Assembly (NCBI GenBank): GCA_902494345.1
Contig: CABUSV010000004.1
Location: 91,439 to 155,438, forward strand
Reading direction: 5' to 3'
Origin: an uncultured Collinsella sp.
Lineage (GTDB): Bacteria; Actinomycetota; Coriobacteriia; Coriobacteriales; Coriobacteriaceae
Length of the DNA: 64,000 nucleotides
The notes below the pieces were generated by a model that ran no database searches, was not told the DNA's origin, and saw nothing but the letters and a program-made list of their open reading frames with translations. The position numbers were made by a program, and so were the translations under genes. Shown here piece by piece: positions 1 to 7,523 of the stretch; within the stretch, counting starts at the first letter, position 1, and every line of letters starts with the position of its first letter.

Positions 1-1
1 T

Positions 2-613
2 GCTGCGCGATATAGCAATATTAAATTGCTTTCATGGCCTGAGTTCATTGAGTATATAAAGCCCTTTTGGCTCTGTGAGACAACAAGGCGTTGTTTGGGC
101 TTTGGGCAGATTTTGATGAGATATTCGGATCCCCTGGATGTTCCGACTCATCTTATTGGCGATCAAGGGCGTGCGGAATATAAAAAGCTCCTTTCGAAAT
201 ATCGCGGGCTTGTTCAATTGCTGTCTTCGTTGAATATCGAGGTTATTTCTCAGGTAGAGTATCCTGCAATGTTGCGAGATGGTGACATTGTGTGCGCTGC
301 TGATGCTTTTGTAAGCAACTATGCGGACGTGCTTGCGGCAAGGACTGCGGATCAATTGTTCACTTTCCTTGTCGATACTTGCGAGCAGGCAATTAATGAA
401 TTTGATAATGTTTTTAACGGATTCGATTTGGATGATACTCCCTATGAAGAAGTTGCCAAATATGCGGACGATTTGATCGAAGCGCTTTTCCCAGAAGAAC
501 ATTCTTCATCCAGAGAATATGGCGAAAACGAAGTCTCGCGTATTAAATTTGAACATCAAAATGCAACGACGGATTTAATTAGATGGATAAGGAAGACGGT
601 AAGGACAACGTGA
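2..613 (+). CDS. Hypothetical protein, 5' end outside the window
   Basis: The frame is open back to the first base, so the gene probably starts upstream; a TTG at 26 is the first start-like codon inside the window, but no ribosome binding site precedes it. The visible part is about 200 residues, soluble and acidic, with no signal peptide or membrane segment. It has a basic C-terminal end (RWIRKTVRTT). Codon use is AT-rich compared with the pel operon, which suggests accessory DNA. I do not recognise the family. The next gene begins 200 bases downstream behind a strong stem-loop, so the two are unlikely to be translationally coupled. Confidence 0.5.
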   Translation, partial: AARYSNIKLLSWPEFIEYIKPFWLCETTRRCLGFGQILMRYSDPLDVPTHLIGDQGRAEYKKLLSKYRGLVQLLSSLNIEVISQVEYPAMLRDGDIVCAADAFVSNYADVLAARTADQLFTFLVDTCEQAINEFDNVFNGFDLDDTPYEEVAKYADDLIEALFPEEHSSSREYGENEVSRIKFEHQNATTDLIRWIRKTVRTT

Positions 614-653
614 CGCGTAATTTCATTCGCAAATTAACAACCGCATAGCGGAG

Positions 654-726
654 CACGGCCCGCGCCCCGTCATAAAATTTCTAGCCGCTAAACAATTAAT
701 TAATAGCGCAGGGGGCGCGGGCCGTG
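654..726. repeat. Long inverted repeat / stem-loop with AT-rich loop
   Basis: Bases 654-668 and 712-726 are exact 15-base GC-only-rich reverse complements. A second short stem (686-690 with 704-708) sits inside the AT-rich 43-base loop. It lies just after the stop of the first gene. It could be a terminator, although no T-run follows, or a mobile-element end. The GC-rich stem sits between two AT-rich genes. Confidence 0.6.
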
Positions 727-812
727 TCCGCGATCGTCGCATCAGTCGACGAGGAGGCGTCCGAACTCGTCGGGGCAGAGTCTGGATTCAACATGGCTAA
801 GGAGGGGCTTTA

Positions 813-2168
813 TTGATCTTCAGTAGAGTCCAATGGGTGGTTGCAATGCTCATCGGACAAATGGATAACCGTGAATATGCGTCAATAATATTGATAGGTC
901 TTTTTGCGACTTACCTTCTGGCTAAGGGTAAGTTGTTAAGTGTTATTAAATCGTTTGCCGATGTTGCCAAACTTGTGCTAAATCCTAAAATTCTGATTCC
1001 TGCGCTTTTGCTTGTAGCGTACTCCTTGCTTTTGATATATGGTGCGTTTGTTTGCGGGTTTTGGAATACAAGCATCTTGTTCGACACGATTCTTGAGGTT
1101 GTATTTGTCGGGTTTCCCTCCATGCTAATTGCGTCCAAGGCCACATCGGTTACTTCTATTAAAAATGAATTGATTGTTCCCGAGGTCGGTTATGGCGCGC
1201 TAACGTCTTTCTATATCAACTTGGTTTGTTTCCCGATTCTGGTTGAGGTTGTTCTTCAACTAGTCATTTTGTTTTTGGGTATTGGTTATGCTCTATTTTC
1301 ATCCAAGCGTGATCTATCCAATCTACGCCTATTTGAAAACGCGAGAGCTGTTTTGGGCATCATAATTTTTGTTGCTGCAACGCTTCTGCTCTCAAATACT
1401 TGGTTTTCTATGGACTGGGGCGTTGAATTAAGTTCGCTATTTCTTTCAATTTGGTACCCGGTATTTATCATGCCTTATGTTCTTGCCCTTGCTTATTATG
1501 CCTCGCTTGAATCGATGGCCATGCGGATTAAAGTTTCGGAAGAGAACCTGCCTACAAAGGAGTTTATTAAGATTGCAATGGCGTTGCTTCCAAACTTTCG
1601 ATATATCAGGCATTTCAACGGATGGAATGCCCATGAGTATCTAGAGTGTTTAAACCCGTCTGAAAAAGCTTGCTACTTGGGTACTTTTAAGCGCGAGATC
1701 GACACGGTCGCCGCTAACGCCAACGCTAAGGTTAAACGGTTTGAATCGGGTAAGGGGAGTAACGGGTTTGATGAAGATGGGATATGGCTTGACTGGACAC
1801 ATCTGGAAGAGATGAAGTCCTTTCTTTGGACAATTGCAAGCTTGGAGAATCGGAGTTGGATGGAATCCGGTGCCTATTCGTCTTTGGATGAGGCGTTTAA
1901 CTGCTTCTTGCCTAAAGGCTGCAATGGATCGTTGTTGCTTTCTCGCGGAAAGGATACATACGTCTGTTGGGTAATTAATTCATCAGGTTTTGTGTTTGCT
2001 GCCGGTTCCAGAGATGGTGCTTTTCCTTTTATGAAATACGAGGGCGATCGCTGCCCAATTACTGACGGTGCGGATATGCTCTCTGAGTTTGTTGATGACA
2101 GTGGGGATGCTGATACGCGACTTAAAAACTGGCACTTCAGCTTTTATGTTGATAAATCTTACTTGTGA
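813..2168 (+). CDS. Polytopic membrane protein with soluble C-terminal domain, unknown function
   Basis: The TTG start is chosen because AAGGAGGGG sits at ideal spacing just before it. The 451-residue product has about six hydrophobic segments in residues 20-232. A soluble domain of roughly 220 residues (233-451) follows, with charged and Trp-rich stretches and no motif that I recognise. Codon use is AT-rich. It is followed by a 237-base gap and then the ATPase/TOPRIM-like pair. It could be a membrane effector belonging to the same island, but the separate promoter in the gap argues against one operon. Function is not assigned. Confidence 0.7.
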   Translation: MIFSRVQWVVAMLIGQMDNREYASIILIGLFATYLLAKGKLLSVIKSFADVAKLVLNPKILIPALLLVAYSLLLIYGAFVCGFWNTSILFDTILEVVFVGFPSMLIASKATSVTSIKNELIVPEVGYGALTSFYINLVCFPILVEVVLQLVILFLGIGYALFSSKRDLSNLRLFENARAVLGIIIFVAATLLLSNTWFSMDWGVELSSLFLSIWYPVFIMPYVLALAYYASLESMAMRIKVSEENLPTKEFIKIAMALLPNFRYIRHFNGWNAHEYLECLNPSEKACYLGTFKREIDTVAANANAKVKRFESGKGSNGFDEDGIWLDWTHLEEMKSFLWTIASLENRSWMESGAYSSLDEAFNCFLPKGCNGSLLLSRGKDTYVCWVINSSGFVFAAGSRDGAFPFMKYEGDRCPITDGADMLSEFVDDSGDADTRLKNWHFSFYVDKSYL

Positions 2169-2355
2169 TTACGCTTGAGACTGGATGATTTAACGATGCT
2201 TCTCTCTATGACGGGGCACGCTCCATGTTCCGCTGCACGGTGGTCAATTAGCAAAAGAAATTATGCGTCACCGTTTGGGATATATTTATATTCGTCAAGC
2301 TACGTTGTTTCTTCAGACTTCCCCTGAACGATCCGGAGGCATGATGTTTCTTGGA

Positions 2356-2381
2356 TTATAAACAAGAAAAATGTTTATAAT
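2356..2381 (+). promoter_or_regulatory. Putative promoter with overlapping operator-like palindrome
   Basis: TATAAT at 2376-2381 is a consensus -10, with TTGGAT at 2351-2356 as a possible -35 (19-base spacing, long). An exact 9-base inverted repeat, TTATAAACA at 2356-2364 and TGTTTATAA at 2372-2380, spans the spacer and the -10. A bound repressor would block the promoter. It drives the ATPase gene 25 bases downstream. Confidence 0.55.
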
Positions 2382-2405
2382 TGAATTGCCTAAGAGGAGG
2401 TTGCT

Positions 2406-3617
2406 GTGAAACTTCTTAAATTAAGAATCGATGGGGTCACGCTGTTTAAGGACAAGCGTTTGGAACTTGATTTTATTGCCTCCGATCGCGTTTCTCGCGA
2501 TGAAGAAGGTAATGTCGCCGACGTGTTCCCGCTACCGGTGGGGTCTTCGATCTATTCTCAAAATGTAATGGGCGTTGTTGGCGTAAACGCATCCGGTAAG
2601 ACAACGACTCTCAACCTTGTGCGCTTTGTACTTGGTTATATGTCTGGCAGCTTTGTTATGCGCCGCTTTGCAACTGGCTCCGATGTTCTCGGAAACTTGG
2701 AGCGCCAGGTCAATGTCGCCTGTGTATTTTTCGAAAAAGGTTCAGTCTATCTTATTGAGTCTCGGCTTCGCAAAGTAGATGGCGTAGCTGCGGAGGATAC
2801 TTCTTTTGCGGAATCACTTGCATTTGAGAACGAATGGCTTTGGAGATGCCCCGCATCACGCGTCTCTAGAAAGGTCGTTTTGAATATCGAGCGTCTGAAG
2901 GATGTCTCTGAGCCTATTCTGGTTCGTGAGGGGCCTGATGATGGTGACCTTGTTCTTAACGATGCCCAACGAACTTTCCTGGATGACAACATGTCAATCG
3001 TGTCTGTCATCACGGGTAAAAAGGTGGTCTCGGTGGAGTCCCCCGAGCGCACGCTGCCTTTGACGAGCTTGCCAACCCCTGTTGTTCAGGCTTTTGATCC
3101 GAGTGTTGAATATCTTGTCTGGAACAAAGAAAACCAAGTGTTCCATCTTAAGTTTAAGGGTGAGCGAGCGGAGCGAGTGATGAATGTCGCTATTGCGACT
3201 TCTGTTCTGTCAAATGGAACGATCTTGGGCGCTGAGCTGGTCAATCAAGCGATAACTGCTCTCAGAAATGGGGGTTATCTGATTGTGGACGAGATTGAAA
3301 CGGGTCTTAATAGATCACTTGTTGGCACAGTGATTGAGCTTTTTGCTTCTCCTGTTACGAACCCACATGGGGCAACCTTGCTCTTTTCGACTCATTACTC
3401 GGAGCTTCTTGATGTGCTGAGGCGCAAGGACAATGTCTTTGTTCTTGTGCGCGACGATTCGTTTAAGACGGAGCTCATCAAGTATTCCGAGCGTATCAAT
3501 CGGATTGAGAACAAAAAGAGCGATGTGATTATCAACAATGTAATCAAGGGATCTATGCCTAAGTACCCCGACGTTCAAGCGATGCGCGAGTATGTTTGCG
3601 AGCACATCAATGGGTAA
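2406..3617 (+). CDS. AAA/ABC-type ATPase, putative defence-system ATPase
   Basis: This is a 403-residue SMC/OLD-like ATPase. Walker A is GVNASGKTT at residues 59-67 (Lys65). An LSNGT stretch at 268-272 lies where the ABC signature is expected. Walker B is YLIVDEIE at 291-298, with Asp295 and Glu296, and the H-loop His is at 330 (STH). This order is typical of AAA_15/AAA_21 ATPases in phage-defence modules (OLD, AbiL, PARIS AriA). There is no long coiled coil. The GTG start has a perfect GAGGAGG site upstream. The gene overlaps the next one, implying translational coupling to that TOPRIM-like protein. Family membership is visible from motifs; the defence role is inferred from the pairing. Confidence 0.8.
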   Translation: MKLLKLRIDGVTLFKDKRLELDFIASDRVSRDEEGNVADVFPLPVGSSIYSQNVMGVVGVNASGKTTTLNLVRFVLGYMSGSFVMRRFATGSDVLGNLERQVNVACVFFEKGSVYLIESRLRKVDGVAAEDTSFAESLAFENEWLWRCPASRVSRKVVLNIERLKDVSEPILVREGPDDGDLVLNDAQRTFLDDNMSIVSVITGKKVVSVESPERTLPLTSLPTPVVQAFDPSVEYLVWNKENQVFHLKFKGERAERVMNVAIATSVLSNGTILGAELVNQAITALRNGGYLIVDEIETGLNRSLVGTVIELFASPVTNPHGATLLFSTHYSELLDVLRRKDNVFVLVRDDSFKTELIKYSERINRIENKKSDVIINNVIKGSMPKYPDVQAMREYVCEHING

Positions 3618-4194
3618 TCAGGCAAAAGACATTCTATCAAGTTGTTTTGTCTTGTTTAGCTGTGAAGGAACTGCGGAGGGCGCTGTTATTCAGGTGCTGT
3701 ATGACAACGATTTGTTGATCGTCCCAAGAGACCGAGTGGTCAAAGATGCCCTCATTGTTGATCGTCCTTACACGCGAAAACGCAAGGCTTCCGAAATTGC
3801 AAACGACTATTTCTCGATGAACTACGAGACTGCTGGGGCTGAAGGACTTGCGGTCGCACGGATTGTGGATAGCGGTGCTCCCAAGTTTGAGTTTCCAAAG
3901 CGCAGGCAGAACGGTACTAAAGTGCTGAGTTTTGTTACGCGACCGGAGATCGAGATGCTTGTGATTCACGCCGAGGGTGCCTATCGGGATTGGGGAATTG
4001 CGACCAGAAGGGACAGGCAACTTAAGCCTAATGAATTCTGCAAACAGCGTCTTGGGCTAGGCAAAATTAAAGAGAAAGATTTTCTTGAGGAATATTGGGG
4101 CAACGGCGAAAAACTTGTAAAAGCAATTAAGGCCCATGCGGAGACGAGTAAGCGTAAGAGCGGAGAGTTTTTACTGGTTGACTTGTTGAAATAG
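3610..4194 (+). CDS. Small TOPRIM-like protein, putative effector paired with the ATPase
   Basis: The product is 194 residues from the ATG that overlaps the ATPase stop by 8 bases; an in-frame ATG at 3592 would add 6 residues. A hydrophobic strand, FVLFSCEGTAEGAV, ends in an EGxxE-type acidic motif (Glu19, Glu23), like the first TOPRIM motif of OLD, AriB and AbiLii-type proteins. Further acidic positions follow: IVDSG (Asp87) and RPEIEMLVI (Glu113, Glu115). The tail is Lys-rich. TOPRIM nucleases paired with an upstream AAA ATPase form known abortive-infection systems; here the nuclease role is inference. It could also be an RloB-like protein. Codon use is AT-rich like the partner. Confidence 0.7.
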   Translation: MGNQAKDILSSCFVLFSCEGTAEGAVIQVLYDNDLLIVPRDRVVKDALIVDRPYTRKRKASEIANDYFSMNYETAGAEGLAVARIVDSGAPKFEFPKRRQNGTKVLSFVTRPEIEMLVIHAEGAYRDWGIATRRDRQLKPNEFCKQRLGLGKIKEKDFLEEYWGNGEKLVKAIKAHAETSKRKSGEFLLVDLLK

Positions 4195-4209
4195 CAGCTG
4201 AATGCCCGA

Positions 4210-4334
4210 CGGAAGTATGCGGCAAATTTCGGAACCCTCGAGCACATCGCCTTTTTCATGTAAAGAAACCGCAGGTAGAAGCGTTGCCGTTATCCAGTGT
4301 GGTCGGCATGTCAAGAATTTGCCGCATACTTCCG
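4210..4334. repeat. 19-base inverted repeats flanking an 87-base spacer
   Basis: Bases 4210-4228 and 4316-4334 are exact reverse complements (CGGAAGTATGCGGCAAATT and its partner). The spacer contains no convincing gene. The layout fits a miniature inverted-repeat element or a paired regulator site. It lies in the 288-base gap between the putative defence unit and the pel operon; I see no strong terminator in that gap. Confidence 0.6.
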
Positions 4335-4482
4335 GATTGAGCGCTCATTTAGCACTCTTAATGTCCCCTCATCCTCTAAAAAAAGTTTTAAAACAGCCTT
4401 AAAGGCGCTTCAGCTCGCGTTGACAGCGTACAATACGCATGTTTGACTATGACAAAAGTGGATTTTAGGGGAGGGGTGCGCC

Positions 4483-6621
4483 ATGGAGGTGCTGGTTGTT
4501 GGCAACACCGCATATGTTGACGATGACTTTTGTGCCAAGGCGTTCCCCGGGGACCACGTTAAGGTTGTCGCTGCCACGGAAGCACGTCGCGATGAGTCGT
4601 CGCCCCATGCCTCGTGGAAAGAGCTGCTCCAGAACTTGGAGCAGGCCTATGAGTTCGACCGCGTGGTCTACCTGTCTAATTACCTTACCCCGCATACCGA
4701 TACCGTGGGCGATATCGAGCTGCTGCGCACGGTCTTTCGTGCGTGCGCGGGTCGCCGGGTCCAACTGCTGTATGTAGCGGGGCCCGCGGGTGCCGAGGGC
4801 GCCGCCGATGCCGCGGGGCGAACGGGCAAGGGCATTATCGCGCACGCAGCCAACGACCTGTGCCGCTACTACGCTGCTCGCGAGGGCGTTCAGACCAAGA
4901 TTCTGCGCGTGCCATTCCTGTATACCGCGTCTGCCGCGCTGGAGGACCCGTTTTTGGTGCCGCTGTTCGACGCGTGCTCAACCGGATCGGTCGCTCTGCA
5001 GGGCGCGCAGGATGCGGCGTTTCCCCTGCTGTGTGCCGAGGAGCTTGCGGTGCTGGTACGCCGTATCTTCGACAGCTGGGATGGCAACTTTGAGACGCTC
5101 GACGTAGCCGATACCTTCCATCACACGGCGGGTGAGGTGGGCGACGCCCTCAAGGCGTTTTTCCCCGGCCTTACCGTTGCCTATGGCGATTCTGCCGGCT
5201 ACGTCCTGCCCGCCAGCGATGTCGCTCGCGTGCGCTATGGCTGGTTTCAGCGTTACGACTTGCTGCGCGATCTTTCGACCATTCAAGCTCGATGGGGCGC
5301 TGGACGCATCAAAAAGATCAACCCGCTGCGCGCCGCCATCGACCGCATCCAGATGCGCACGCTGCCTATTAAATGCCTGGAGACGGGCGTTGCCTGGGTC
5401 CTGTTCGAGGTGCTGGAGCATCTGTTCTCCCAATCTGCCCAGCTCAACGTGCTCGATTATCGCCTACTCTACGTGGTGCTGATCGGCACGCTGTATGGTC
5501 TGGACTTTGGCTTGGTCGCGGCGCTGCTGGCTTCGGTGGGCTTGGCAGCGAGCTACTTTACTCAGTACGGCTATACCTTCCAGGGTCTCTTTTACGAGCC
5601 GTCTAACTGGCTGCCGTTTATTGCGTACTTTGTTGTGGGTGCCGTGTGCGGCTATGTGCAGCTGCGCAACAGCGAAGCCATTAGGGCGGAGCGCGATCAA
5701 AACGAGCTCGTGCGTAATCGCAATACGTTCCTCACACAGCTTTACCACGACGCGATCGAGGACAAGCGCGCGTACAGGCGCCAGATTGTGGGTCGCCACG
5801 ACAGCTTTGGCAAGATCTTTGCCGTGACGCAGGAGCTCGACGTGCTCAACCCACGCGACATCTATCGCAAGTGCTGCGAGCTTTTGGGCGAGATCCTCGA
5901 GAACGATTCGGTGGCGATCTACCATGTTTCGGGCGGGACATTTGCACGCCTGGTGGCAGCAAGTCCCGCGATTGCCGAAGATGCCGCACGTTCGCTCACG
6001 CTTGAGCAGCTTGCCCCTCTTTTGGGCGACGGGGGTCGTTCGAACCTGTGGGTGAACCGCGAGCTGACGCCGGGGCTTCCCATGTTTGGATACGCGATCG
6101 AGCGCGACGGGGCACCCGCCGTGTTGATCTTTGTGCGTCGTGCGGCCGAAAACCAAATGACCCTCTATTATCAAAACCTGTTCCGCATCTTGTGCGGCCT
6201 GGTCGAAAGCGCGTTGGGCCGTGCCTTTGACTATGAGGCGGTGGCGCAGGATAAACGCTGCGTTGACGGCACGTGCGTGCTCAAGCAGGCTGCCTTTGGC
6301 CAAGAGCTTGCGGCGGCGCAGGCGCTGGCAGATAGCAAGATGGGAAGTTTTTTGCTCCTGCGCGTGGTACCGGGCATGGAGCCTGTCGGCGAGCTTGCGG
6401 GCGCAATTGGGTCGGCAATCCGCGAGAGCGACGCGGCGGGCTTGGTCGACGGCGACGTGCTCTACCTGCTTATGCGCCAGGCAAAGGCGTGCGATCTGCC
6501 CATTATCCGCGAGCGCCTGAGCGCAAAGCATATTGCGGTGGAGCCCGTCGACGGCGAGGACATCGTGGCGCTGTTGCAGCACATCTCTTACACCGGTGAC
6601 GGTGAGGGGGGTGCCGCTTGA
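4483..6621 (+). CDS. pelD: PelD-like c-di-GMP receptor with N-terminal epimerase-like domain
   Basis: The protein has 712 residues. Residues 1-270 look like a degenerate NAD-dependent epimerase (SDR) fold. Membrane segments lie at about 300-394, a GAF-like domain at about 440-560, and a degenerate GGDEF domain at about 590-705. The last contains RESD at 647-650, matching the RxxD c-di-GMP inhibitory-site motif used by PelD. In known systems PelD binds c-di-GMP and switches on Pel polymer synthesis with PelE, PelF and PelG at the inner membrane. It begins the operon and overlaps pelE by TTGA. A TTGACA at 4420-4425 may be the -35, but its -10 is unclear. The SDR fusion is known for Gram-positive pel loci. 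Identification rests on domain order and neighbours. Confidence 0.85.
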   Translation: MEVLVVGNTAYVDDDFCAKAFPGDHVKVVAATEARRDESSPHASWKELLQNLEQAYEFDRVVYLSNYLTPHTDTVGDIELLRTVFRACAGRRVQLLYVAGPAGAEGAADAAGRTGKGIIAHAANDLCRYYAAREGVQTKILRVPFLYTASAALEDPFLVPLFDACSTGSVALQGAQDAAFPLLCAEELAVLVRRIFDSWDGNFETLDVADTFHHTAGEVGDALKAFFPGLTVAYGDSAGYVLPASDVARVRYGWFQRYDLLRDLSTIQARWGAGRIKKINPLRAAIDRIQMRTLPIKCLETGVAWVLFEVLEHLFSQSAQLNVLDYRLLYVVLIGTLYGLDFGLVAALLASVGLAASYFTQYGYTFQGLFYEPSNWLPFIAYFVVGAVCGYVQLRNSEAIRAERDQNELVRNRNTFLTQLYHDAIEDKRAYRRQIVGRHDSFGKIFAVTQELDVLNPRDIYRKCCELLGEILENDSVAIYHVSGGTFARLVAASPAIAEDAARSLTLEQLAPLLGDGGRSNLWVNRELTPGLPMFGYAIERDGAPAVLIFVRRAAENQMTLYYQNLFRILCGLVESALGRAFDYEAVAQDKRCVDGTCVLKQAAFGQELAAAQALADSKMGSFLLLRVVPGMEPVGELAGAIGSAIRESDAAGLVDGDVLYLLMRQAKACDLPIIRERLSAKHIAVEPVDGEDIVALLQHISYTGDGEGGAA

Positions 6622-7523
6622 TCTCGCTTGTCGTTGCTGCCGTCTTGCTGCTGATTCATTCGCTGGTTTGCCTGATGCTGTGGACGCTCATGAAGCTGGG
6701 CCTGCTGCCGGTGCGCGGGCACATGCTGGCTGTAATAGTGCTGGTGCCGCTGTGGGGCCCGTTGCTGGTGGTTTTGCTATCGGTGCGCAGCGCGGTGCTT
6801 GGCGAGTGGCTGAAAGAGTCTGCGCTGGAGTCGCTGCGCTTCAACGACGACCTGCATCGTAGTATGTCGGTACCGAGCGGTGAGGACGATGCAGGCGTAG
6901 TGCCGCTCGAGGAGGCGCTTATCGTCAACGACCCGGCATACCGGCGCCGCCTAATGCTCTCCATGCTCACCGAGGAGCCCGACGCGTACCTGGCGCAGCT
7001 GCAGGCGGCTAAGCTTAACGACGACGTTGAGGTGGCGCACTATGCCGCGACGGCGGTGGCGCAGATCTCCAAGGAGTCCGACCTTAAACTGCAGCAGCTG
7101 GAGCGTGCCTTTAAGACGGACCCGAGCGCGCAAAACCTCATCGAATACTGTGATTTTCTTGGTGAATACTTGGGCTCGGGCTTAGCCGAGGGGCGCGTGG
7201 CTCAGATTCAGCGCCAACAGTACGCGCGCCTGCTCGCGCGTCGCTGCGAGCGCGAGGACGCCCTTGAGCTGCGCATTCGATATGCGACGGCGCTGGCCGA
7301 TGTCGGACAGATCGACGAGGCACAGGCCGTGACCGACCAGCTGGTGCTCGACGTGCCCGAGGAGCAGGAGGTTTGGATGCTTTGCCTGCGCCTGGCCGTG
7401 ATGCGCCGCGACGGTGACGAGGTCCACCGTGTGATCGATGCGATTGACAAGCAACATGTGTATTTGAGCGCCGACAACCGCGAAAAGTTGGCGTTTTGGC
7501 GCGACGGGGAGGAGGCCAGATGA
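6618..7523 (+). CDS. pelE: PelE-like membrane-anchored TPR protein
   Basis: The 301-residue product starts with a TTG overlapping the pelD stop. Two N-terminal hydrophobic segments (about residues 2-25 and 33-57) are followed by a helical, Ala/Leu/Glu-rich soluble part with TPR-like helix pairs (residues about 95-300). In Pel systems PelE is the TPR scaffold of the inner-membrane synthase complex with PelD and PelG. It shares ATGA with the start of pelA downstream. Sequence conservation of PelE is low, so the call depends on position between pelD and the deacetylase and on topology. Confidence 0.75.
   Translation: MISLVVAAVLLLIHSLVCLMLWTLMKLGLLPVRGHMLAVIVLVPLWGPLLVVLLSVRSAVLGEWLKESALESLRFNDDLHRSMSVPSGEDDAGVVPLEEALIVNDPAYRRRLMLSMLTEEPDAYLAQLQAAKLNDDVEVAHYAATAVAQISKESDLKLQQLERAFKTDPSAQNLIEYCDFLGEYLGSGLAEGRVAQIQRQQYARLLARRCEREDALELRIRYATALADVGQIDEAQAVTDQLVLDVPEEQEVWMLCLRLAVMRRDGDEVHRVIDAIDKQHVYLSADNREKLAFWRDGEEAR

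Noticed and set aside
724..816. Possible short GTG frame of 30 codons ahead of the membrane-protein gene
   Set aside because: It is too short, has no convincing ribosome-binding site and begins inside the GC-rich stem. It may be a remnant but cannot be supported.
4202..4402. 66-codon frame in the gap before pelD
   Set aside because: It spans the inverted repeats, has no ribosome-binding site and codes for an unremarkable Ser/His-rich peptide.
4335..4482. c-di-GMP riboswitch before pelD
   Set aside because: No GEMM-type conserved core was recognised in the leader. Control more likely acts through the PelD receptor domain.
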